From Azolla caroliniana (taxonomy: Eukaryota; Polypodiophyta): a stretch of 64,000 nt of DNA. The first letter of the stretch is position 1. Every line of letters begins with the position of its first letter. The translations under genes and the position numbers were made by a program. Below, piece by piece: positions 30,909-43,300 of this stretch. The stretch covers positions 8,990,001 through 9,054,000 of the forward strand of contig JBHGNT010000004.1 in assembly GCA_043228905.1 (NCBI GenBank), in the 5' to 3' direction. The notes under the pieces are model-generated. The model searched no databases. It was not told the DNA's origin and worked only from the letters and a program-made list of their open reading frames with translations.

Positions 30909-33371
30909 CATCCTACCCATAACCACCCCTTTGGTGAAGTGATCCAGAAGGACACCCTGTGTTTGTGGCTAGTCCGGCCTAGGATAAACAATTAACATTG
31001 ATAACATCAATGTGTCACTTGATAACATCAACATGTAACTCTTTCAATTAATCACTGTTGTGAACTTCCTAGGAAGCAATTTACTTAGTCATTACTATTG
31101 CAATAATCTAGTAACCATGTGGATCTTAATCTTATAGTTCATTAATCCTATAAGTGATCTATGGTCGCAATCATTAATACTACTCTATTACAACCATCCA
31201 ATGATTCTTCATTATCATATCTTTCACAAATTATAAAACCATAACTTAAATAGTTTTTTGAGCTAACATGAATGCAATACCATGCAAGAACCAATATATT
31301 TGGTGCAACACGTAAACATACCGTAGAAAGCAAATGATTCATAACATGGATAACCATGAGTAAGATTTGCATAGGTATGATGTTTAAACCCCAATTATGT
31401 AGCAATAAAGGTTATCTTGTGTGATCTTAAGGAACATAAGTTCAAGTCCCAAACATAACTTTATTTTTCGCCACAAAGAATAGTCCATGCTCACACCCAT
31501 GTAATGTATGGAAACAAGTCCCCTCTTTACATTATTAATCACAAGTAGATTGCACAATAGTCTTGGATTGTTATCTATTTTGTGAACTCATCTTTATCAT
31601 GACTTTCTCTTGTTCTCTTATCTTCTCTACATTCCTCTCTCCATGCCACTCATCAAACTCATGGTTTGCAACTTTTACCTTGCAACATAAGAGTTTATGA
31701 GCTCTCACTAAGTTTTGACCTTCGTGTGCATTAATGTGCCATATTTTTCTATATTGAGATGTAGATAGGTTTACAAAGGTCTTACAAGAAACCTAACTTG
31801 ACAATTATATTTGCTCAAACAATGTCTTAATCATGTTCAATATCCTTTACTTTGAGTTGCATTATCCAACCCATTGATTGGCAATATGGGTCCAAGAACA
31901 CGATGAAAATATTGTGTTACACTAAGGTTTATGGCTCTTCCCTGTTGAAACTACAACAATGTATGGGTGGCTCTCTAGATACAAAAAATTATTGTCTACA
32001 TAGTCTTGATGTTGCAACTTGCAATTAGTTGGGAACATCGTGTACGCTTCCATGTTTGCATTCGTGGGTAACTACTATTGGAAAGGCCCACGTAGAGATC
32101 ACTCCCATGTTCAATATATTAGACTTCACATGATCATTAACCTTCAATTCCTAGGACAAGACTTAACTAGAATGTGAAACTCCCCTAATAGTGTGGCTAC
32201 AAATATGGCTAAGGAGTTCTGAAATCAAATGCTAGAGGAGTGCAAAAAGACAACTAGGCATTGAATTATGACACAATGGAGCATAGATCGTTACATTATT
32301 TGTGCCTATCATGATATGATGTCATTTGTCTCGCTATATCATTATTATCTTTTTGTTATGTTAACACAAAGAATAAAGAGAATGCCCTCGATTTTCTTCT
32401 AAAGACTAACTTATTGTGATACCACTATTACGTAGTCATTTACACCACAACAACATGATATTTACTCTCTTCCCAACAATTCAACATATAGTATTAACCC
32501 TAGGTTTGATATGTGGGAACTATATAACGAATGCCTTCGTAGACATAAATCATTGGAGCTACCATATTCTTCAATGAAGTTCTGGAGTTAATGCAATAAG
32601 TGGGAATAGATGTTAGGCTTTGTTAGCTTGTGTACAAATGGGCACTTGAATGAGCTGAGGTATTGTTCTTCAAGCCATAGTTGTATGTGTATCTATGAAG
32701 GGAGTATATCTCCATTGTGTAATTCAACTCTTATAATTGTGTTATGCCCTATGATAGAATTCAAAGTCTTTGATTTGTTCCATTTCTATCTATGTGTAAA
32801 CTGATCTGAAATGTATTGGTTTAATATGGTATATATTCAAAGGAAACCTAAGGCATTGTAAATTTGAGAAGGGTGTAATTGTCGGTGCTTGGCCGACAAT
32901 TCAATATTGTGAAATTTGTCAAATTGAAAGTTTAAAATTAGGTAGTACTTCAGTCACAAAGTCTTCACGAGCAAAAAGGGAGAAACACTTTGAATTGGAT
33001 ATAAAAATCATGAGTGTCCTACAACTAACAAGATAACAACCACCCTAAGTTCAATTGATTGGAAATAAAGCGAGCAGAACCTCTATGCTTGTGTCATTAT
33101 GGTTCGAGCATAAAGTTACCAAAAGGAGAGGTCAAATGCGTGAGAGGACAAAGTGCCCTAGTCTCTTGTTTGTGTCTCTATCTCTCTTTCTCTCTTTTCA
33201 TTCACACACGCACACACACATAGGAATAATACATGTCATGTTACATGTTGATTGGGCATTTGAGGATGGTGATATATCGTGATCAATCATTGGTTCACGT
33301 CATAAGTAATGGTCATGGTACAACGACGATGATAATATGTTGTATAAGTGGGGCCGAAAACTTATTCAAGC

Positions 33372-33423
<52 letters not shown>

Positions 33424-33460
33424 GGCACATAATGGGGACTAGGAACCTTTGGAGCGATTG
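30909..33460. other. Intergenic DNA upstream of the peroxidase gene
   Basis: AT-rich, with no coding frame of recognised family. A tRNA-like stretch (GTAGCAATAAAGG...AGTTCAAGTCCC) lies at about 31400-31456. CT and CA microsatellites occur at 33374-33422. Confidence 0.55.
33374..33422 (+). repeat. (CT)n(CA)n microsatellite in the peroxidase promoter region
   Basis: A CT run passes directly into a CA run about 40 bp upstream of the TATA box. Confidence 0.9.
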
Positions 33461-33462
33461 GG

Positions 33463-33470
33463 TATAAAAG
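33463..33470 (+). promoter_or_regulatory. TATA box of the peroxidase gene
   Basis: TATAAAAG, 82 bp upstream of the start codon, in GGGTATAAAAGCGG. The position fits a short 5' leader. Confidence 0.75.
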
Positions 33471-33544
33471 CGGAGTCTATGGGAGTAGGCATTCTCAAAG
33501 AAAAAGAAGAGAAGCTTTGGCTAGAGTAGCAGCAGTAAGTAGGA

Positions 33545-35988
33545 ATGGCATCCATAGTGGTCTTAGGCACGTTGTTACTGATGATGGTGATGGTCATGTG
33601 TGTTTCCTCCTCCTCCTCCTCCTCCTCCTCCTTTAGCAGTGGCCTAAGCTATGGCTATTACAAGGAGAGCTGCCCCAATGTTGAGGAGATTGTGAAGGAG
33701 CAAGTGACAAAAGTGTACTATATCCATGGCAATGCTGCTGTCTCTTTCACTAGGAACATCTTCCATGACTGTGCAGTCCAAGTAAAGACACCATCATCCC
33801 TCTCCCTTAAACTTTTTTCTGGGTTTTATTTAATTAATCGATTTGATATGGGTGTGAATAAGAAATATGTGAACTCATCATTTGTCACTAATTTACTAGT
33901 CAGCCATTGGGTGTGGGTAATCATTTGATCTTTTCTATCGATTTAGGCGGGTGATTGTTGGTCGATGGATTCAATTGGATTTATGTGGTGATTTGTAGGT
34001 TGATTCAATTCAAAATAATTCTCTTTCTTTATATCTAGCTCCTACTAATTGGTCCCCGTGAAGCAATGATCTTTCACTTTGGCCATAGGCCTAAATGGTT
34101 GTTTACACCATAACTTGAGAGTGAGCAAGTTTGGCCCTCACCATGGACTCGCAATCCATCTTCCGTGGCCGTTAAAAAATATATCTATCTACAATACATT
34201 CAAACTCGAAATCCAACCGAGGCACAACACATTTCCATCACTTTCTCGCTTTGATGACATGCAATCAATCTCCTTACTTTAGTATAGGCATCATCTTTGC
34301 CAAAAGAGGAAATTGAGCGAGTGTAGATGAGATCGAGAGAGAATTAGGAAGGAACTAATCAAATTTGAAATGCCTAATTATTACGAGGTGGGTGTTGCTA
34401 ATTAATGCATGTAGGGATGTGATGGGTCACTTTTGTTGGACTCGACACCAGGACATGCGGGAGAGCTAGAGTCGGACAAGAACTTTGGCTTACGAAACTT
34501 CAAGTATATTGTGGACGTGATAAAAGGGGAGGTGGAGAAAGCGTGCCCTGGTGTTGTGTCATGCGCCGATATCCTCATTCTCTCTGGACGGGATGGAATT
34601 GCCATGGTAACTATTGGGTTATGTATCACACTCTAATTGATTCTAATCTAAATACATTTCTATTATCAACACATTAATTTAAGTTGTTTACGTGTGTGTA
34701 TATTTTCTACGGAGGTGATGTACACATAGATATAGATAAGACTTAATTGTGGCCACAAGTGTATCAAATTTATTCATCAAATACCCACAAACTACTACAA
34801 TTACAAACTATTAGTTACCAATTTGGCACTAACTATATGTATAGGGTATAAATATTTTGCATGCATGCTAAGTTTAAACATTATATTTTATGTACTCAAG
34901 TGTCTTTGGAGTGTTCTCTTATACATATACTTGTTGAACGTTGCATCATTAGAGTTTTTTTCTTGCAAAATGCCCTAGGCCAACCTTGAAAGGAGCAAAT
35001 ATATGCATCGTTCGAGAAATGGTATGGAGAATTATTCTCAATTTTCTCTATTAAATTTGCTAGTTGACCAATTACCTAGTAAATCCATATCCTTTTTTGT
35101 CTCTCTGTCTTTGGAGAGTTGACAAAAGGTCATTTGAGCATTTGGGGGAAATAAAGAAACATGCATAGGGGTATTTGGTAAAGTTTTATGTACACATGCA
35201 CACACATACATATAATATATTTACCTTTATGTATGTTTCATTTCTCTCTTGATAATTTTTTTTGTTATTTTAGCTTGGGGGACCACAATTTCAAGTGAAG
35301 ACGGGACGAAGAGACTCGCGAGAATATAGCCTCGCTGCAGCCGATGCACAACTGTTGGGACATGATGTAGACATATCAACCTTCTTAAAGTCCATGTCAA
35401 CCTTCAACCTTAACACTCCTCAATCTATTGCTCTCTTAGGTTTTTCTTTCTCTGCCTCATTTTTTACGCTTTCTCAATTATTTCATTGGCAACTATGTTA
35501 TTGAATTGATTTTGATTTTCAATCAAATAGTTATCCATATTAGATATTCACATTCCTTTGTGGTTCACAAATGACAAATATATATAGGAGCTCACACAGT
35601 AGGACGGACCCACTGCAAGCATTTGGTCAAAAGGTTGTACCCAAGTGTTGACCCCACGCTCAATGCAACATATTCTTCCTATTTGAAGATGAGGTGCCCA
35701 ACACCTAATCCGGATCCAAATGCTGTGTTATATTCGAGGAATGATCCCATCACTCCCATGAGATTTGATAACAATTACTTCAAGAATGTGATGCAATTGA
35801 AAGGATTGCTAAAAATCGACAATGCCCTCTACTTAGATCCAAGAACCAATGTCTATGTGGAGAAGTTTGCAAATGATAACAACTACTTCTTTGAACAATT
35901 CGTCGAGGCTATGAGTATATTAACCGAGCACAATGTACTCACTGGCTCCCAAGGAGAGATTCGAAAGCGTTGTGATGTAATTAATTGA
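33545..35988 (+). CDS. Class III secretory peroxidase, 4 exons, 331 aa
   Basis: A haem peroxidase of the plant secretory pathway that uses H2O2 to oxidise phenolic substrates in the cell wall or vacuole. Exons: 33545-33781, 34415-34606, 35274-35439, 35588-35988; all introns are GT-AG. Exons 2 and 3 are 192 and 166 bp, the standard sizes of this family. Residues 1-20 are a hydrophobic signal peptide followed by a run of nine Ser. Seen motifs: distal Arg70 and His74 in RNIFHDCAVQ, calcium loop GCDGS (80-84), CPGVVSCADIL, GRRDSREYSL, proximal His about 201 in GAHTVGRTHC, and DNNYFKN. The distal motif has Ala where most members have Phe, which together with TPMRFDNNY and LTGSQGEIRKRC points to the subgroup of Arabidopsis PRX21/PRX42. 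Length and reading frame are intact, so it is probably functional. An AATAAA lies at 36087-36092. Confidence 0.95.
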
Positions 35989-36086
35989 TTTAACCTGAGA
36001 AGGCTTCAAATGAATAATGTAAATACTTTGTGAAGTTGTATGTTGTAATGTTGCTATTTGAAAGAGGAAGGCAAGAAGGTTTCAAG

Positions 36087-36092
36087 AATAAA
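36087..36092 (+). terminator. Possible polyadenylation signal of the peroxidase gene
   Basis: AATAAA about 100 bp after the stop codon. Plant signals are loose, so this is tentative. Confidence 0.45.
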
Positions 36093-37270
36093 TACTTTCT
36101 ACGAACTTACTAAGTTGTATGCTTCTAGATAAAGTCTATCAAGATCGCAATTTGTCATAGAAATGTATTTTCAAATTTCTCATTTATAATCAAAATATCA
36201 ACTTCGTTGATTGTTCTTTCCTCAATGAAGTAGGGGAAAATTTCTAAACAAAACATATTACAAGCAAAGTTGATGCAATGGTGCATTGGAACAACAAATT
36301 ATGCCTTTAAACTAATTGAAGTAGTATATAAGAACCCATGTACATAATGCACCTCGTGTGATCAATGCATTCAACATGAGACATTGGCAACTTGAACAAG
36401 TTAAGCATATGCAATATATGCTATAAGGAATTCAGTGGTCATATGCAACATAAGCTAGAATAAATTAGCTTGGACATATGCAATGAGATGTCAGAAGATT
36501 GAATAGATTATCCAACATGTGATTTATATGGTTATTGTACGATACTTAACTAGAGGCATGCAAACTTCTATGAATGCCCATAGTTGCAACTTGCAAATAT
36601 GGTCCCCATAACATTTGGCATGGATGCATCCATAGACAACCATCTCCAACTCTTAGTAGGAAGGTCGAATATTATGCACACATACGCAACAAAACAAACA
36701 ACTAGTGGAAGACCTTGAAGTGGCATAAGTTAACATTCGATGGCACACGCTAAAACGTACGATCATAGATAAAATCTAGAGGAAAACAAAAGTAGGGTGT
36801 TTTACAAAAGTTCTGCTCTCAATTGAATCGAATTGTGCTAGTGGAGGAAATTTTCAAAACGATATTGTAAAGCAAAGCGCTAACTTCTGCTTCTTATTCG
36901 AGAGATAATGCTCGAAATGTAGACACCAAGTTGCTAAGTACTACTACTATCTACTAAAAATGCCATGCTTCTCATTGTGTAGTGTATGTAGTATGTATAT
37001 GAACAAATCCCCCTCAACTTTTGGACATTCATTATATGAATATTGTGATCGTAATATTGTGACTAATTTGTGACTTGTCGACAGTTAGATGCAAATATGT
37101 ACAAATTACAATTATAATTACAAGTACGAATACGAATACGAATACAAGTGGATGTACGAATACGAATACAAAACATTTGAAAAGAATAAAAATAAAACTT
37201 TGATTCCCTCCTCCCTCTTTCAGTTCAATAAATACTGAACTAAAAAGATCAAAACACACACTACTTAACG
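36093..37270. other. Intergenic DNA between peroxidase and RAD54B-like gene
   Basis: AT-rich, no gene seen. It should contain the promoter of the downstream gene. Near 37126-37165 there is a short repeat of TACGAA/TACAAG words. Confidence 0.6.
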
Positions 37271-37315
37271 ATGGCGATGGCGATGGCGATGGCGATGGGC
37301 CTCCAGCAAATGTGA
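37271..37315 (+). promoter_or_regulatory. Upstream short ORF with repeated ATG codons
   Basis: ATGGCG is repeated four times and the frame ends at TGA after 14 codons, reading MAMAMAMAMGLQQM. It lies 58 bp before the main start and in another frame. If transcribed it offers six upstream AUGs and could lower translation of the main ORF. Whether it is in the mRNA is unknown. Confidence 0.45.
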
Positions 37316-37373
37316 TCGTTCCTGCCACACTCTGCTCCTCCTCCTCCTCCTGCTTCTGCTGCTGTTTCTGAGA

Positions 37374-40300
37374 ATGGAGTTTCCTGCGGACACTCCTGCC
37401 TCTGCCTCTGCCTCTGCCTCTGATTCCATCCCTTCCCAAACCATCACCATGAAAACTAGCCTTGGCTTGAAAAGAACTCGGAGCAGTACTTCCATGGATT
37501 TAAGAGTAACCTCTTCCACAAATGAGGTGAAACAGTTGCTTTCTAAATTCGTCAGACCTTCTTCTCCTTCTTCCATGGCCCCGAGAAGGGAAGATGTGTC
37601 AGATCATGTTCTTCTTGAGGCGTCCGAGGTTTCTGAGGTTATTGAACGCGAGCATCTAATACATCCTAATGGAACCTTCTCAGATCATGTTCTTCTTGAC
37701 ACTTCTGAGATTAATCGGAGAGAGCATATAATACATCCTAAACGAAGCTTCTCAGATCATGTTCTTCTTGAAGCTTCTGATATAAATACACAAGATCACG
37801 TTCTTCTTGAAATGTCCGAGGTTTCCGAGGTTATTGGACGCGATCATGTAATACATCCTAACGGAACCTTCTCAGATCATGTTCTTCTTGACGCTTCTGA
37901 GATTTATCGGAGAGAGCATATAATACATCCTAAACGAAGCTTCTCAGATCATGTTCTTCTTGAAGCTTCTGATATAAATAAACGAGACAATTTAATACAT
38001 CCTAAAGGATCCTTCTCAGATCATGCTCTTCTTGGACCGTTTGAGGTTTCTGAGATTAACCAACAAGAGAATATAAATCCGTATAAACCAGACCTCGCAA
38101 CACATATGATGTTCAATGTTTCTGGAATCAGTCCTGGGAATCAACAACGAGAGGACGTGTTATGTCCCAAACCATCAACGCTCGAACATAGTACAAGAAT
38201 TCTCCCAAAATTCAGTGTTTCAAGGCATAAACCTCGAAGTCTAACTGCAAAGCCCGGAGGTTTTCATGCCACGTTTAGAGCTCCCGTTGCAGAGAGAAGA
38301 AGCCATGACAATGGAGGAAACTCCGAGAAATGTGGAACAGTGACAGACATAAATCCATCTCCATCTCCTTTTCTGTCTCCTCAGTTCTATAGTGTTATGT
38401 ACCGTGCAAGAAAAAAGAATGCAAAGAACAAAGGTCCTTGGTTTGATGGTATTCTTATTGTTCGAGGAAGGAAATCTACATTGCTGGATGTAGAAGGCAA
38501 GGCTGTATGTAAAGGAGATGTATCTGGTGGCAAACCTTTGACAGTGGATTCTATCATCGAAGTAATTCTCTTCCAGTTTACAATGTTTCCTCAGTAGTTT
38601 TATGATTTTTCTTGAATTCATTTTGGTTCATTTGTCATTTATGATTCTCACCAATCACACCAGAGATTGAAAACTGTAGCTTTGCATATCTATAGAGTAA
38701 GGTAGATTTAGTAAAAATATAGTGAAGGGATGGACAAATGGTCGTTAACAATAATACGCATTTAGTTTTAGTATTCTCATTAACCCTGATATAATTGAAA
38801 ACTGTAGTTCTGTGTATCTATGGGATATTATAGATTAGGTAAAATATAATTAAGAGATTAAGACTAATGATTTCAAGAATTCAATGCTTCTAGTCTTGAC
38901 AATTTTGAAGTTTTCTATAGCTTTGGAGGATCACAGATTAGGTAAACCATAATAAAAGATCCAAGACTAATGTTTCTTCAACTATATGCATGTAATTTTA
39001 TGATTTTTATTAATCCTGATGGGCATTGACAACTGTATTTTTTCATAGCCGTGGAGGGTCATAGGCTAGGTAAAACATTATGAAGGGATTAAGACTAATG
39101 TATCCAACAACAATATGCAGATAAGCAAGTATCAGATAGAAGTGATGCGCATCGCTTCATCAGAAGAATATGAAAGAGGCAGCATTTTTACAGGTTCATT
39201 TGATAACAGTTCTCAACTTGTAGAAGGAAAGACAGAGGAAGGCAGGAAAATAAATAGGATGCCTGGAATCCATGAGTCTAAGTTTGCTCATAAGAACGGA
39301 AAATTTAAAGGATCACATCATCTGAAAAGGTACCATAATAAAATTATTGATCAACAGAATGATCAGTGCAAATTCTTACTAGGGTTCTGTTTGATAAAGT
39401 TTCAGAGATCATTCACAGAATTTTCTGCAGCAATCGATCTCAGAGGTCGTCCTTCTAACTAAATTAATATCCCAGTCAAGGAAAAAAGAAACTCTTTTCT
39501 GCTATCTTTCTTTTTAGACGTTTTCTATCTTTAAAGCTCAGTATCATTCAGGTAAAATTGTTGCAATAATGAATCAGTATTATATGCATTTAAATTGGCA
39601 GAAGTTGCCTACACTTTCATCATTTTATCCATCCCCAACATATTTATGCACTCTATGCACTGCAAATAGAATTTAATGTTTTATTGGTTTCTGCTTATCT
39701 CGACCTAGCTATCTAAACAAGATTTTATCTGTCAAATTACTTGCCAGCTTACTTCCCAGAATGAAAAATTGTACAGGATGCATTAGTATTGAATCAATGT
39801 TATGTCACCGATGCCCTTGCACCAATTGTAGTAGATCCAGTATGTATGATTTATCTGGATCAAAACCAATTCTGATCATATATAGTGATTTTCTTCTGAT
39901 GTTGTTCCTTGCTGTGTAGTACATTGCAACTAAACTTAGACCCCATCAAAGAGATGGAGTGAGATTCATGTATGAATGTGTAATGGGACTGAGGGCTCCG
40001 TTATTTACTGGTTGCCTTTTAGCAGACGAAATGGGTAGGCTACTTATACTCTTAGAATTCCAGTGTGATTGCAAAATATTGTGTTCTCTCTGATATCTTT
40101 TGTATATCAGGACTTGGCAAGACTCTCCAAGTCATAGCCCTTATTTGGACTCTAATACACCAGAAACCAGCTCAAGTATAATTTGTACATATAATTTTGT
40201 TATTTGAAATAGTCAATAATAGTAAATTGATCATAATTAACTAAGCTGCTTGAAAAATAACAGGGCAACAAACCCTTCAAGCACATCATTGTCGTATGTC

Positions 40301-43300
40301 CTTCTTCACTTGTACAAAATTGGGGAAATGAGGTTGAACAAAACTTTCTTTCTTTTATCAATTGTATAAACATATATTGATGTGCTCACCTGCCTCTTTT
40401 CTTTCTATGTGAATATATGTTTATATATTCTACTGAATTATGTGTTATGAATATGCCCGAAAATTATCATGATAGTTTTCTCAATTTGCATCCTTGAAGG
40501 CAATTCAACGTGGACTGTTTATTTATTGCACATAACATATTATATTCTAGTTCCTTTTTTTTCCTAAAAGGATTCTCTCATACTATGGTTTAGTATATGA
40601 TATAAAGGCAATGTCTGTAATCTGAAAATTTCGGAGTTTCAACATTTATGAATTGGCATACATAGTTCTCTTAAATTTTATGCAGCCATGATTGGCAGCA
40701 CATTAAAGACTGTAGAGAAGGTTGCTTTCGATAAAAACACCTCACAGAATATGTGCATCGATCGTTTGCATATAACTAGAGAAGTGCTCTGATTTATAAT
40801 TAGAAAAACATCTCAGATCTTAAAGTCATAATTGCTTTCCCTAAATACCAACATTTCGAGATGTTGTGATGATGTGGCATCTAGATCTTTCAGGTTGGGT
40901 GTGCCACCTGTAGGGTATTACATTTCACACATTTCATGTTTCAGTGGGTCGATCTTATATCTTCCTTTCCCTCCCTCCCTCTCTCCCTGCCCCCTCCTGC
41001 CTCCCCCCTTTGAGACAAAGGTCTTATTTTAATTTTCCTAGTTTATGCTACACTCCCATCATATTTTAAGATTTGGATTGAGAACCATGATTCAAAATTT
41101 GTTCCTGGAACAGATGGGCTATTTTTGATTGTTCAAGAATCGCTACATTGAGCTATTGCATTTGATGGATGCACAGAAGAAGCTATATTGATTGAGGAGG
41201 TGGTGTAATTGTTTATAAAGCTCATTGGAGCGAACAAAAATGTTTCTAACCTCTTCATAAGCATCTGCAATTGATGCACTTTTTCTTTTAGGGTCGCACA
41301 TTTGAATACTTTATGTGGATTTGTAACAAACTGATTTGTCTGATTTACAGTTGACAATGATGATAATTGAACCGCACTTACTATTATTTTATGTACAGGT
41401 GAAAAAATGGCTGGGTTCAGAAAGGTTAAAAGCGCTTGTTGTGCATGCAGGTTTACAAAAAGAGGTATTTCTCATCCCATTCATTTTAATTGATATTGTT
41501 ATCAGTTGATGTATTACAAGATTGTAGTATTTTCTATAGGACTGATCATTTTCTTTTCTCTAAATACCCAATTCCATAAGCTTTGACTTGTTTATTCATG
41601 CACATGCTGGATTGTGGTTCATATATCCTACACCTTAAATTTTAGAAGGGTAGCTCCAAGGCAAATGCTTTGGCTTTATGCAAATACTAATTCTTTTTAT
41701 TCAAACTTTTGTTGGTGCACACATAAATTTGATTTTTTCTCTTGAGAAAAATAGGAAACAATCAGACTTTGGAGGATTTCAATTTTGTGGATTGTACTTT
41801 ATCAATGACAGATGTGTCAAATTTAAATTTATTATGCATTCAAATAGATGAACAGGATATGTGCCAATCAATGGTGCACTGAGCTTATACCTATGTCATA
41901 AAAACTTTGTGCATAAATTTGAATTGATCAGTGTCTGTTATGATGGGTTCTCATCCAAATTGCCAGTCTTAGTGAGATCCTACAAATCTTTTATTTTTAT
42001 GTTATCAATACCACACACCAGTATAATGTATTGCAAAGTGAGTAATATTAATCATAGAACCTTTTCAAAATAGCAGCTATCTTACATTATGGATTATTCA
42101 AATAGCAGCTATCTTACATTATGGATTATTCATGTAGTGCTTTTCTTTGTGCTCTTCATGAAATATCAATTTGATTGTTTATATGGTCTTTCATTAGGTT
42201 GAACAGAAATTTGTGGATTTTAAAATTGGAAAAACACATCCTCTATTGATCACATCATATGAACTTATACGAAAGCATCAAGAGCTTATTGCCTCCTCAA
42301 AGCCAGAACTCCTTGTCTGTGATGAAGCGCATCGGCTAAAGAATAGGTATAGTAACAGTTGACCTCGCTAACCCAACTTTACTTCAAGCATAATTCTTGC
42401 GTCCTATTCTTCAATCCCATATTAATTTGCAGCTCTGGAAACAAAACAATTGCTTCTCTGTTGGCACTTACCTGCCCTAGGAGGGTGCTACTAGTAAGCT
42501 GCATGGATACTTATATTATGGACATCTGAGGCATATAGTGAGTGTCGAGACTGACAACTGACCACAAGATGGATATTACAGACTGGGACGCCTGTACAAA
42601 ACGATTTGAATGAGTTCTATGCAATGATCGACTTTGCAAATCCGAATCTACTTGGTCCACTCTCAGCATTCAAACGTCTCTATGCAGAGCCAATTGAGCT
42701 GAGCAGAGATCGAGATGCAAGGTAAGAATCTGGGGTGATTTAGCCTCATCACGACATCTTGTGTCAAATGACAAAAACTTGTCTCCACTGTAAATTTGGC
42801 AGCACTGAACAAAAGCAAGTAGGGCAAGCCAGATTTTTGGAGCTACAAGCAAGAACTAAGTTCTGTATTTTACGAAGGACAGCTGCTGTGAACAAAAGTT
42901 ATCTGCCTGCTAAAACAGAGTATGCATGTCATGTGGTGTCATTGGATCATGCTTTATTTGTATTAAAATCTTGGCATGCTTGCAACTCCATCATGAATAA
43001 AACATACATTTCTATTTTAAAAGTTCAAGTGATATCAAATATATAGCTCTGGATAGTATTCTGAACCACAAAAAGCTATTATACTTTGTAATTATATCTT
43101 ATATATGTGTGCCTAAATAATTACTTTTCGTTGGCTAGTATGGGTGTATGTTTTTGTTTATTTGCTGGGATTTCTGTTATTGTGATTTGTTTTCAGTCTG
43201 CAGTCTTTTGCCATGTGTGAGTTCGTCATCAGATTCAGAAATATTTTGGCAAAATATTCTGTAAACTAGGATGTTGATATAGGAAAGATTGATTCATTGT

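Noticed and set aside
37032-37576. Minus-strand ORFs over the RAD54B-like exon 1 and its upstream region
   Set aside because: Low-complexity Arg/Glu readings of the opposite strand of CTC, GCT and ATGGCG repeats.
42759-43046. Separate small gene at exon 12 of the RAD54B-like gene
   Set aside because: The middle part is exon 12 of the helicase gene in the same frame; the rest is intron read-through.
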